This document shows positions 47,384 to 58,241 of a DNA stretch of 64,000 bases, one piece after another. Made by a program: the position numbers and the translations under genes. Origin of the DNA: Nemophila menziesii. Lineage: Eukaryota > Streptophyta > Magnoliopsida > Boraginales > Hydrophyllaceae. The notes beneath the pieces were generated by a model. That model had not been told where the DNA came from. It saw only the letters and a list, made by a program, of their open reading frames with translations, and ran no database searches. How positions within the stretch are numbered: position 1 is the stretch's first letter; every line of letters begins with the position of its first letter. Location: assembly GCA_029959085.1 (NCBI GenBank), contig JARWIR010000051.1, positions 1,488,001 to 1,552,000 on the forward strand, given 5' to 3'.

Positions 47384-47760
47384 TGAATTCATAGCCATTA
47401 GTGGTGGTCCTATTGAGAAGGAATTGATGAATTCACAGTTGATATTGATATATATTGCTCCTACATAATGAATTCGTAGCTATTAGAGGTGTTACTATTG
47501 AGAAGGATTTGACGAGTTCACTGATAAAGTTGAAGCTTGTTGCTATGAAAAGAGCTTAAGGATGAGTTTATAACTCTTAATGAATTCCTAACCATTAAAT
47601 GGTGGTCCTGTTGGGAAGGACTTGATGAAATCACCGATGAGAGTGAGATACAATGTACATAAGAAGACATCCTTGATAGTCCTATTAGGATGAGTCTATA
47701 AATAAACTATGGATTCATAGGGCGTTGTAGTGGTCTTTTTTAGAAGTAGTTGATGAATTC
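47384..47760 (+). repeat. Four hairpin units in the 3' region of the decayed copia element
   Basis: The units are at 47384-47435 (outer arms TGAATTCAT and ATGAATTCA, fully paired), 47469-47520 (TGAATTCGT and ACGAGTTCA), 47581-47633 (TGAATTCCT and TGATGAAATCA, inner GTCCT ... AGGAC) and 47711-47760 (GATTCAT and ATGAATTC). Between the arms are TAGCCATTA-like and GGTGGTCCT-like strings as in the intact element. The second unit keeps pairing through a changed base pair. Confidence 0.7.
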
Positions 47761-48009
47761 GAGATACACATAATAAGGCAGAGTTTTATTGCTATTAATT
47801 ATCTCTAGATCCAAGAAGGATCGACTAATGTGGGTAGACATTATATGAGATCACCTATGTGTATAAAACTGGTGATGATTGAGGAATCTGTAAATACTAG
47901 TGGGTAGAGTATGTGATGTGAGGGTCTCAATCAAAGATCGACAAATTCAAGAATATGTTCACTTGACAGGATTTGGTGGTTGACTCACTTCACTACGTGA
48001 AAATCCTAA

Positions 48010-49565
48010 GGTGTGGCCTAAGGTGTGATAAAAAGATGTATAAAATAAGTGCAAATACACACCCTAAACTAACACTGTACTGCAAGTATTACAGGACGTA
48101 TGCAAGTTTTAATGATAAGAAGATTCGTTCCTCAAGGACTGACGAAAGTTAGAGAGAACTTATGCAAATTATCAAGTGCAGATATTAAAGATAGATAATA
48201 ATACGCAAGGAGAAAGAAGAGAAAGATAGATATTTATTTGGTTTTTAATAAGAAAACTAAACTACTAAATTAAAGACAGAAAATAAATAACAGAAAAGTA
48301 AAGAAGATAGTATGAACGATATAACTTAGGTTTTACTAGTATGCACTAATCCTTCTAATTCTATCTATTAAATCTAATTCATAAGGGAGAATATTAGCTC
48401 TTGGTATACTTAGTCAGGATTCTAAATTCCACTACCTTAGACCTTGAGAGCGACTAAGGGGGCAACGGCACAACCAAGAAGTGATTTAAAATAGGGTTAT
48501 CAAACGCCACTAAGGCCCTAAGCAAATACTGCAATCTTGGTGATATGGTGGTTAAAACAAACCTTAATGACTATCTAGTTAGAAGTATGTTTTGTCAGAA
48601 CTGCTATCGACACTAGACGTTATGTGGTGGTTCAATAGTTAAACACCCTTACAAGGTGACCATCTAACTACTATTAAGGTAATCCTATACTCGTGCACTA
48701 GCAAGGAAAACAATCATTAAATCAAAACACATAATCAAATATAAAGGTAAGTAGCTAATATCAGATTAAAACATATAATTCCCAAAGAACTTAGATAGAA
48801 GAATTAGAATTCATAGATTATACATTATGCAAAACCTAAGCTAAGAGAATTAGTTCATACAAAGAAAAGAAGAAGAAAGAATTACAAAATAAGAGGTTGA
48901 AGGAGACATGATTGTTGCACAGCTTCCTCCAGACTTCTTCTCTTGTGTTGCAGCTTCCTCTTGGCCTTAGGGTCTGGCCAAGGATGATTTAAGAGTGTTA
49001 AGAGGCTGTATTTATAGGGTATAGGTTGACCTAATTCGTTTCTTGGAGATAACTTCAAGTAATGGACTCCTGGCCCAACTCAAATTCGTAAGGAAAACAC
49101 TGCTGCGTTGTTTTGAGTGTATCTTCTTCGTTATTGGTCGGATTTTGCTCTATAAGATACCAAAAGAATCGCAACAGAATTATCTAGGACCTTTAGAAGG
49201 AAATTACCAAATTCGGCCTATTTCTTAGGTAAAAACACCAATCTTTAGACGTGTACTGCAGAATCCCAGATTTAGGCAGCTTTTCCTTTTCCTATTTGAA
49301 CTCAGTTTCCTTCTATCTCCAATTTCCATGCATATCTCTTTCCATAAGTTGTAATCTTTGACTTGGACTCTAATTAATCTCCATAATTATCTTTAAAGCT
49401 TCACACTAATTAAACCCAATATGCTCTAAAAATAATAATTCTACAAATCAAGACTCAAAATAGGAAAGTGCACTAAACTAAGCTAAAATCAACCTATAGA
49501 CTAATAAATAAGCCTAAAATGATGTCTCAAGAGTGTATTTTACTATCACAAATGAGGAGACATCA
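48010..49565 (-). repeat. 3' LTR of the Ty3-type element
   Basis: 1556 bp, starting TGATGTCTCC in element orientation (plus-strand position 49565) and ending CCACACC, one base short of the CCACACCA end of the other copy. The TATA box (minus, CTATAAATA) lies at about 49009-49017. The open stretch at 49043-49228 is simply LTR sequence and occurs identically at 54875-55060. Confidence 0.92.
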
Positions 49566-49577
49566 AGACCCCCAACT
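49566..49577 (-). other. Polypurine tract of the Ty3-type element
   Basis: In element orientation GTTGGGGGTCT directly precedes the 3' LTR (TGATGTC). It is shorter and less pure than many such tracts. Confidence 0.65.
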
Positions 49578-52110
49578 CAAAGTTGTATCGTCCCGATACA
49601 ATAAAAGTAAAGAACAGTAGGGTAGTCAAGAAGAAGAAGTAGGAGGAGAATAAGAATAGAACATAATGAATGATCCTAGAGCAAAAATCTAAAAAGTCTC
49701 ATGTAGTAATGCTCAAGAAATAATGCACAAATATGCTTAATATACATGTAATCAACAATCCATAAATTCAAGTCCAGATTAATTTCGCAATGCCAGAAGG
49801 AGAGGATGATAACTTAGTTCATGTTAATGGCTATAGGTTGTTCATAGGTCCCAAATACAGCATCCAATGGTCCACTTACCTACTACCTAATAACTCAATT
49901 GTTTCTCCACCTAGTAGTTAGAAATCCTAAGGTCTTGGTTATAACTTGGCTTAAGGACGGGTGTGGTATATTTGGATAATGAAAAGTGAGCTTTTGGCTC
50001 TCTCCTCACTAGCCATCAACGAATCGCCCTAGAGCTTGAGTTTTCACTCGAAGATGTTCTCACTCAACCCAATTTATTGATGCTTTTGATTTGCATCCCC
50101 AATAATCCCAAATAAAACCTTTTATGATGATATACAAATTCCACTTTGCCGGTCCGAATATATATTTTCTTTTCAAATCAATTTTTTTCTTTTGTATAGC
50201 TATGATTCTCTTTTATGTTGAGATATCACACTATTTTCTTTTCATATATATATATTCTTTTTTTAATGCCCTTGTTGGCAAATTTAGCTCGTAGCTTCTT
50301 TTCCATTCACTATTACCCCGGCAAAGGGTTACAATAATAACAATTTCATCATCAATAAAATCACAAAGATAATTCCAAATCCCAATGTTTCCGAATGATG
50401 AAACCCACCACCCCAAACTCAAGCTCTAAAACGAGTTGTCTCAGGTTTTGCGATTCGAGTGCGGGTCATATAGATAAGTCCTAAAACTAGGGTAAGGATT
50501 ATAATGTGTTTCAGTAAAGGCTTTAGAAAGGCTCAGAGGGGCTAAGACGGATAAATAACAATAATATCAAACAAAAGGGTGAGAAAGTATAAAAGCTTCA
50601 AGTGTTTTAATCATGAAAGAACTGCCTTAGTCATTTTTCTAACTACCGGATTTCATTACTTTTTCATTATTAGTTCATAGACAAGTGGGTTTTCAACTAA
50701 TTTCAAACCTCACATTCTACACACCAAATAACTATTCCTAAGTTTCAACATACTTCTTAGCATTGCTCATTAACTTTTCTATCTTTTATTTCCTGTTTTC
50801 ATACATGCAAACTATACATATTTATTGCATTTTTCAAAAACATACTACTATCATTAACTTAATAAAATCATGCTCAAATAGGTACATTCAAAGATATTCT
50901 ATGCCTAATTCAACCCAAAAAATTTTAAATTTTATGAAAAACAAAAAGGAAGATGAGGACAACGAATCCCCACCCCCAACTCAAAAATGAGCCGTGTCCC
51001 CACGACTCGAAAAAGACTCAAGAAATAAAATTTAAAATTAGCATACATATTGCACATAAAGAAATGGTAGGGAAGAAAGAAAACATACTCTTCGAGGCTA
51101 TTACCTCGCCTTGTCGATACTCGGATTAAATCTAATGTATCTTCTTCACCCAACTTCTTATTCGTTTTTTGTTCAGGACACGTGATCATAATAGGATATT
51201 GCATTATATAACGTCATGGGAGAGATCGAAAATTCGTATCACCTCCTCATAGATCAACTGTGCCACATCTTCTTCTTCTCCTCACACAATACAATTCACA
51301 AACAACCCCAAGCATTCCAAATCTCCATGAACCTTCATGTATTCACCTTCAACTTCTTCTTCAAATACTTTCTCATAAGAAAAAGGTAGTTCCTTTAATT
51401 GTTACTTTGGAGAAGCTATCATGGCCATTGAAGCTTTCCCTTGTTCTTCGGGTGTAAGGTCTTTGATTTTGTAGAGGTTGTGTTGTTTTCTTTACTAAAG
51501 TTGGAATCTTTTTGCTCATTGAATCAACACAGCATGCTAACCTCACTTCTCTTGACTTGTTTTACCCTTTGAATTGGAACTAGGACTTTTCTTACTTGAT
51601 TTCTTCTCAATTAAATCCAATACCTTGATTTATTCATCTCCCATACAGTAGATAATGTTCATGTTCTCTTAATCATCTCAATTGACCCCCAACTCAAAGC
51701 TTTAACCACTCTTGAAATTTGAAACTCTTGATTATTGGTTGTACAAGCTTAATTTGGGTTAGGAAAGGTGATTTGATGATGATTCTCTATGTGGGTAAGA
51801 TGGATTCTTCATGGATTGGCTTGGATTTAAGAAATTGTAGGATGAAATTCTGAAACTTAAGCTTTTGATTCTTGGATTCAAGGTGTTTTGGGATGATATA
51901 GGTGGTTGAATCTTCTTTGTAATGATGTGGAGAATGAATTGGATGTGTTTTCATGGTGATTGGGTAGTGTTTTGATGATTGGTGAAGGTTTTTATGAGCT
52001 CAAATGGAGTTAGGAGGGTCGTGGAGAAGAAAAAGAGGGTTTGGGTTTATAAAATTCGGAACTAAAAGCTTAATACCTCCTTTATAATCAAATCCCGTAG
52101 GTTTTTCTCT
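49578..52110 (-). other. Non-coding internal region of the Ty3-type element
   Basis: About 2.5 kb where a full element would have pol. I see only short frames and no RT, integrase or RNase H motif on either strand. The stretch at 51240-52040 contains many plant-like Ser/Leu-rich strings but no domain. Confidence 0.6.
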
Positions 52111-52114
52111 CTCT

Positions 52115-52375
52115 TGCGGCGCTGCGGACTACCCCTGCGGACCATGGGGTGTACCGCGGGGTATACCGCGCCTCCTACGTCAAAAAACCCGTGGTAGGAC
52201 CCCATGGTACGGGTTTGTGCGGTGCATGGCGCGGTATAGGGTCCGGTATACCGGACCCATCAGCTATTTTTTTTTCGTTTCTGGATAAAACCCGCGGTAG
52301 CAACCCGTAGTACGGGTTTTTGACCACGGGGTGCACCACGGCTGAGGTCCGGTGTACCGCACGTGGCAAAAACCT
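52115..52375. repeat. GC-rich palindrome cluster inside the Ty3-type element
   Basis: A GC-rich patch in an AT-rich element. It includes the perfect 20-base palindrome GGGTCCGGTATACCGGACCC (52239-52258), the inverted pair AAACCCGT ... ACGGGTTT (about 52186-52215), AACCCGTAGTACGGGTT (about 52302-52318), and repeated GTACCGCGG/GTATACCGCG strings. Several of these can form hairpins in DNA or RNA. It lies downstream of the gag-derived stop codon in element orientation. Confidence 0.8.
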
Positions 52376-52539
52376 CCCCAGCAGCTAGATCTCGAAAAGT
52401 TATGCAGTTTAGGCTCAAAAATCACCTGATTCCGATATCCGAGCGCAAAGATATGACTTGCTGAAGTTTCTCTGTTCCGAAAACTTTGCTCGTTTCCCTA
52501 ACTCGATTTCTCCAATACCTAATCATCAAAAACACTCGA

Positions 52540-53655
52540 TTAAGGATGACGAAATTTCCACCCTTTGCCTTTAATTCCCACGAACTTTTCAGCTCGATTC
52601 TTTATAATCATGGATGGTGCCATCCAAGATGTCGTGGGAATAGGTGGTAACTCAATTCCAAGTGTAGCATTACACTCCTCTGGTAATCCATTCATCTCGA
52701 ATCTTCGTTTGTTAGAAAGAATGTCCTTCATGAATTGACCGTATTTTGACATTCTTGTGAGAGCTTCTACAAACGGGCTGCTGTTCTTTAATTTGTTCAT
52801 CATGTCAACGAACTTCTTGAATTCCAGGTCATTGTCCTTTCTGACATGTGAAGGGAATGGTGGAGGAGGACATGTATTGGTTACCACTGGGCTCTCTTTC
52901 TTTTCTGGTGTCTTCTCTTGGACACGTTCTTGTTCAACTACCTCTTCGACCTTATCTTCTGTTGCTTCTTCCCCCCTCTGATCTGGAATAGGGACTGGTT
53001 CTGGTTCTGGTCTTGTTGGAGGTAGTTGTTTTCCACTTTCTAATTCAACTGCATGACAAACTTTGTTTTCTGGAGCAGTAGTATCACTATGGAGTTGCCT
53101 TTCTGCAGGGATTAGAGTTTCATTAATCCTTTGTGACATTCTCTGCAACTTCTCCATAAGCGCATTCTGCGAGTCTTGGGATTCTTGCTGGCGACTCTCT
53201 ATATTATCAAGTGTTTGCATCAGTCGAGCCAAATTTGAATTCAAACTCGAAGGTTGTTTTTGCTGCATTGAATAAGGAAGTGGTTCTTGATAAGCTTCAT
53301 TATAAATCGGCGCTTCTTGATAGATAGGTTGTGGAGGATAGTAGGATTGTGGTCGTGGTTGATAATAATCATCATGATGATGATACGTCTGTTGATCTCC
53401 GACCCAATTGTAACTCTGTGGGGTTTGATAGTCAGCGTAATTTCCTTGAGATTGATAATAACCATCATAATAATGGTCTCTTTGATAAGGCATGAAGGAA
53501 ATTGAGGCTGGATTGTTCATGCAACGTCCCCACGAGTGATCTCTTGCTCCACAACTAGGACATGAAGGTGTTGTATGTACTAGATTCCTCTGAGCTAGTT
53601 CTCGTAATTCCTCAAGTTGTCGGCTCAACTCCTTGAGCCTTAGAGATTCCATCAT
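52540..53655 (-). CDS. Gag-derived protein of the Ty3-type element, 371 aa, capsid part missing
   Basis: An open frame starts about 160 bases inside the primer binding site. A short N-terminal coiled-coil-like segment (residues 5-25) is followed by a CCHC knuckle with C32, C35, H40 and C45 (CPSCGARDHSWGRC). A long Tyr/Gln/Pro-rich stretch (about 55-135), a Gln/Glu-rich helix and a Pro/Glu acidic linker come next. The C-terminal block resembles the end of Athila/Tat gag (KFVDMMNKLKNSSPFVEAL, YGQFMKDILSNKRRFE). Normally the knuckle follows a capsid domain of some 200 residues, which is absent here. The frame is uninterrupted. It may still bind RNA, or it may be a relic kept open only by youth. 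Confidence 0.75.
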   Translation of the reverse strand: MMESLRLKELSRQLEELRELAQRNLVHTTPSCPSCGARDHSWGRCMNNPASISFMPYQRDHYYDGYYQSQGNYADYQTPQSYNWVGDQQTYHHHDDYYQPRPQSYYPPQPIYQEAPIYNEAYQEPLPYSMQQKQPSSLNSNLARLMQTLDNIESRQQESQDSQNALMEKLQRMSQRINETLIPAERQLHSDTTAPENKVCHAVELESGKQLPPTRPEPEPVPIPDQRGEEATEDKVEEVVEQERVQEKTPEKKESPVVTNTCPPPPFPSHVRKDNDLEFKKFVDMMNKLKNSSPFVEALTRMSKYGQFMKDILSNKRRFEMNGLPEECNATLGIELPPIPTTSWMAPSMIIKNRAEKFVGIKGKGWKFRHP

Positions 53656-53816
53656 GTATTAGCTTCTTCAGGATCTAATAATACGAAACCTTTATCTCCT
53701 AAATAAATATGCTTTCGCCTAAAAAAATCTGTAAAACAAAAACTAAAAAGAAAAGCGTAAAATAGAACTAACTAAAATAAAAGCACAAGATAATTGCACA
53801 AGGACTAACGATGTAG

Positions 53817-53834
53817 TCCCCGGCAGCGGCGCCA
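53817..53834 (-). other. Primer binding site of the Ty3-type element
   Basis: In element orientation TGGCGCCGCTGCCGGGGA, the classic start-site sequence of plant Ty3-type elements of the Athila/Tat group. It begins six bases after the LTR end. It fixes the element's orientation as minus. Confidence 0.88.
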
Positions 53835-53840
53835 AAAACT

Positions 53841-55397
53841 TGGTGTGGCCTAAGGTGTGATAAAAAGATGTATAAAATAAGTGCAAATACACACCCTAAA
53901 CTAACACTGTACTGCAAGTATTACAGGACGTATGCAAGTTTTAATGATAAGAAGATTCGTTCCTCAAGGACTGACGAAAGTTAGAGAGAACTTATGCAAA
54001 TTATCAAGTGCAGATATTAAAGATAGATAATAATACGCAAGGAGAAAGAAGAGAAAGATAGATATTTATTTGGTTTTTAATAAGAAAACTAAACTACTAA
54101 ATTAAAGACAGAAAATAAATAACAGAAAAGTAAAGAAGATAGTATGAACGATATAACTTAGGTTTTACTAGTATGCACTAATCCTTCTAATTCTATCTAT
54201 TAAATCTAATTCATAAGGGAGAATATTAGCTCTTGGTATACTTAGTCAGGATTCTAAATTCCACTACCTTAGACCTTGAGAGCGACTAAGGGGGCAACGG
54301 CACAACCAAGAAGTGATTTAAAATAGGGTTATCAAACGCCACTAAGGCCCTAAGCAAATACTGCAATCTTGGTGATATGGTGGTTAAAACAAACCTTAAT
54401 GACTATCTAGTTAGAAGTATGTTTTGTCAGAACCGCTATCGACACTAGACGTTATGTGGTGGTTCAATAGTTAAACACCCTTACAAGGTGACCATCTAAC
54501 TACTATTAAGGTAATCCTATACTCGTGCACTAGCAAGGAAAACAATCATTAAATCAAAACACATAATCAAATATAAAGGTAAGTAGCTAATATCAGATTA
54601 AAACATATAATTCCCAAAGAACTTAGATAGAAGAATTAGAATTCATATATTATACATTATGCAAAACCTAAGCTAAGAGAATTAGTTCATACAAAGAAAA
54701 GAAGAAGAAAGAATTACAAAATAAGAGGTTGAAGGAGACATGATTGTTGCACAGCTTCCTCCAGACTTCTTCTCTTGTGTTGCAGCTTCCTCTTGGCCTT
54801 AGGGTCTGGCCAAGGATGATTTAAGAGTGTTAAGAGGCTGTATTTATAGGGTATAGGTTGACCTAATTCGTTTCTTGGAGATAACTTCAAGTAATGGACT
54901 CCTGGCCCAACTCAAATTCGTAAGGAAAACACTGCTGCGTTGTTTTGAGTGTATCTTCTTCGTTATTGGTCGGATTTTGCTCTATAAGATACCAAAAGAA
55001 TCGCAACAGAATTATCTAGGACCTTTAGAAGGAAATTACCAAATTCGGCCTATTTCTTAGGTAAAAACACCAATCTTTAGACGTGTACTGCAGAATCCCA
55101 GATTTAGGCAGCTTTTCCTTTTCCTATTTGAACTCAGTTTCCTTCTATCTCCAATTTCCATGCATATCTCTTTCCATAAGTTGTAATCTTTGACTTGGAC
55201 TCTAATTAATCTCCATAATTATCTTTAAAGCTTCACACTAATTAAACCCAATATGCTCTAAAAATAATAATTCTACAAATCAAGACTCAAAATAGGAAAG
55301 TGCACTAAACTAAGCTAAAATCAACCTATAGACTAATAAATAAGCCTAAAATGATGTCTCAAGAGTGTATTTTACTATCACAAATGAGGAGACATCA
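53841..55397 (-). repeat. 5' LTR of the Ty3-type element
   Basis: 1557 bp, nearly identical to 48010-49565. In element orientation it runs TGATGTCTCC to CCACACCA. The TATA box (CTATAAATA) lies at about 54841-54849, minus strand. Confidence 0.92.
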
Positions 55398-55509
55398 CTT
55401 CACTACGTGAAAATCCAAATCGAAAGATATTGCTAGTTAAGTACAATTTACCCAACGCTTGTATGCATGAAAACCTGTTCACCTTTTCTCCAAGAGCCTG
55501 GGTGGGGGA

Positions 55510-56785
55510 TAGTTAGAAAAAGAGACTTTTAATGATTTTCATACTCTTGGAGAAAGATATCACTAAGAGTCTTTTCCTTGAAAAGTCCTAACAATGAAAG
55601 TGGAGATTGAAAAAATATTGATTTATAATATGTTCTCTTTCGATATATTTCAAAGGTTTAAGACAATAAGGTCCTGGCCTAGATGGAAAGATAGGCCATA
55701 TGAAATGCATCCAACTAGGGTTCAAACCCCTGTGAATATTTATTTGGGGATAGTTTTGTTTTACTACCCAACAAAAAACTCTACCCAGTAAATGGGAGGT
55801 TGCGCGACGTGGTCGTGGGGTTGTTAGGAAGTTTTGGGGGAAAATAAAAATAAAACATATTTTAGGAGCAGGTAGTTATCGAGTTGAAACTAAGTCGTCT
55901 CGTACCCGCTGAAGCGTTATCGGTCATCTTCATGGCATTTATTCCCCAACGGTCAGAAACTCCTACATTAAAAGACCTCCATGATTGCTCCCATCCCCAA
56001 TGGCAACTCCTACATTTATGCTCAGAAGTTACAAATGTTAAAATAAATGCTCCTGATGGTAAATCCCGAACTTATGGGCTCAGGAGTTACAAAGGTTGAC
56101 CAGATTCGTCTCGCCCTTGTCAAAGAATACGTCCAGGTTCATACTATTTTTCAATAAAAGAGAAACGTTTTTGACTTTATGGTGGATACTTTATGACGCC
56201 ATTTATTGTGAATGTTTTGAAATTCAGAAGACTACTATATAAAGAGGTCAAAGTCATTTGTTTAAGACACAAAAATTTATCTTTAACATCTAGAGTAAAA
56301 AAACTCTTTCCTTCTCTCAAAATGTTTATGAGCTTAGAGTAGAGTAGTACTCCATCCGTTTCAAAAATGTTGTCACATTTGCTTTTACATACAAATTAAG
56401 AAATATCATTTATTATCCATATGATTGCTAAAATGTCTTCCATGAAGTGTCTTGCTTTTTTGAATATTTATTGAGAAGATATATTATAATATTTAATTAG
56501 GGGTAAAAGTGGTATAAAAAATGTCTTGATTTTTTTAAAATGATAACCTTTTTATAACAACTATTTTTAGTATAAGTGACAACCTTTTAGGAATAGAGGG
56601 TGTAATAGCTAGTAATCCTTTTGAGTATAGCGGTCATACCCGAATTTTTTTAAACGAATTAATGTTAGAAATTCCACTATTACTCGGTGGTTATGGAATA
56701 TGTTTTAAGTTTTTTGTTGTAATATTTATTAAATAAATATATAATTTTTTAGTTTCTAATTTAGGGTTTGTTAGTGTTACCAACA
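55510..56785 (+). repeat. Right LTR of the decayed copia element
   Basis: 1276 bp including a 253-bp Stowaway MITE. It is preceded by the purine tract GGGTGGGGGAT, starts TAGTTAGAAAAAG and ends GTTACCAACA. It is diverged from the left LTR by many substitutions, so the copia insertion is much older than the Ty3-type element within it. Confidence 0.83.
56350..56602. mobile_element. Stowaway-like (Tc1/mariner) MITE, 253 bp
   Basis: The left end is CTCCATCCGTTTCAAAAATG. The reverse complement of the right end is CACCCTCTATTCCTAAAAGG, matching the CTCCCTCCGTYYC consensus of Stowaway MITEs, with TA on both sides (56348-56349, 56603-56604). It is absent from the corresponding place in the left LTR (about 45617-45625). 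Confidence 0.85.
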
Positions 56786-56792
56786 CCATTAA

Positions 56793-58241
56793 GTACATCA
56801 TCTTAAATCTGAGAGTGGATAAAGAAAAATTAAATTAAGAAACTAAATAGAAATCTAACTTATATTTGTTAGTTCGTTCTATATTATAATATGACATTGG
56901 GGTCATACTTCATTACTTATAATCTAATTCCAGGCGTAGGTGGGTAGTTGGTAGTTAATTATAGTGGGATTTGGTTTAAACTAGTTAGTTTGTCCATAAG
57001 TAAATATATATCCTCTAGCTCCTTGAACAAAAAGGTACATATACTCTAGCTCTTCGAACAAAAAAATATATACTCTAGCAGTCTAGCTAGATTATTGAAG
57101 TTTATGAATTACAAATTTTCTTGTCAATAATTTGCAATAATGTATTGGAAGGATGAAAAGTGGGAAAAGGGACTGTCCTTGGCGTGTACGTTGGTGGAGG
57201 GTGACGATGTGGTGTGGAGCCATGCATTGATCACTTTAATGGTGCGGGTGCAATCACATTCACAATTCACAACTACTAAAGTATTGATGAAGCCGTAAGC
57301 TTTACTGGAAAATAACAACTTTACTTTTTTAAATATCAGTAACGACTCACATCTAGCGTAATTCTTCCATACCCGGGGTGTAGGTGCGCCCAAAGTAGAT
57401 GAAGACACGTGGCAAGGGGAAGGTGACGTGGATGAATCATAGCCGCAGAAGATTATATTGTTTTTTTATTGAATGAAGGATCTTACCGTTTTGCCCTTAC
57501 CGTCACTTTAAGTAGGGGTCATTCAGTGAATAGTTAGACATAAAGCTACTTTTAGTGTGTTGTCTAATCATGAATAGTGTGGCAATTAGTTTCCAGATTT
57601 GCTGTTTTCGTTATTGAATTGTTTTCCATGTAAAATTCGTGTTCAATATTTCGTTGTGAAAGACGGCTGTATGTAATTTTCGTTGTGAATTTTGCAAACG
57701 TAGAAAATGCTCCAATTTTGAAAGTTTGCAACGTGTCATCACCAGAATATTTTGGAATACTTTATTAAATGTCATGTCCAAGCTTACTTTTCCTCTTTGT
57801 GGTGTTAATGGGATAGTGTAATTTTTCGTTAGTATTTGTTGTGGACGGAAGTGTTAATTATCGTTTTTATTTAGACCGGGCATAAAACCCCCCACTTTTA
57901 ACTACGGTTAATTTTTTTTTTCGAAAAAAAAGTAAGATAGGTATTAAACACCTTGTAAAGATGATAATGTAAATTTAATTTAAAAAAAAATAGAATTTAT
58001 ATTCATTAATGGTGATAAGAAAGATATGGTTGATGGTTGAAGTAGTAGTTAGGAGGTATTTAGTTTGTTTAATGGTATATCACCTACCGCTTAAATCCGA
58101 GTCTATAAAATGAGGGTGGAGAGGTTCATTTGAAGAAGTATCCAATCTCGTTGTTAAGTTATATAGTCGGTAAAACTCGGGTTAATATAGTCGGGAGATC
58201 GTGAACCGGGAGTGTTACGAGCAAACGAGATGGACCCAAAC
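56793..58241. other. Spacer without recognisable gene
   Basis: AT-rich, with only short open stretches. The minus-strand stretch 57124-57408 has no recognisable domain. A tract of C (CCCCCC near 57888) and A runs occur. Confidence 0.55.

Larger units (their letters stand above)
48010..55397 (-). mobile_element. Young non-autonomous Ty3-type LTR retrotransposon, 7.4 kb
   Basis: Minus-strand element. The 5' LTR is at 53841-55397, the primer binding site at 53817-53834, a 371-codon gag-derived frame at 52540-53655, and the 3' LTR at 48010-49565. The internal region is only 4.3 kb and I find no protease, RT, RNase H or integrase, so it must be moved by a partner. The primer site and gag tail resemble the Athila/Tat group. 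The LTRs look identical except at two positions (48602/54434 and near 48826/54658) and the terminal base, indicating recent insertion. It interrupts the decayed copia element. Confidence 0.9.
44792..56785 (+). mobile_element. Decayed copia-type retrotransposon, split by a Ty3-type element
   Basis: LTRs at 44792-45848 and 55510-56785 start TGTTGGAAA/TAGTTAGAAA and end TACCAACA. The 5-bp target is CCATA (44787-44791) and CCATT (56786-56790), with one mismatch. Without the 7.4-kb Ty3-type insertion and a Stowaway MITE the element is about 4.4 kb. Internal sequence matches the intact copia element at 23253-29728 in its integrase end, pol C-terminus, 3' hairpin units and polypurine tract. The coding region is heavily deleted and cannot be expressed. 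Confidence 0.85.

Noticed and set aside
49043..49228. Identical 61-codon frames at 49043-49228 and 54875-55060
   Set aside because: They are the same piece of the two LTRs of one retrotransposon, not duplicated genes.
53241..53505. Ile/Met-rich frames on both strands over the gag-derived region
   Set aside because: They are shadows of the Tyr/His-rich repeat codons of the 371-codon gag-derived frame in other frames.
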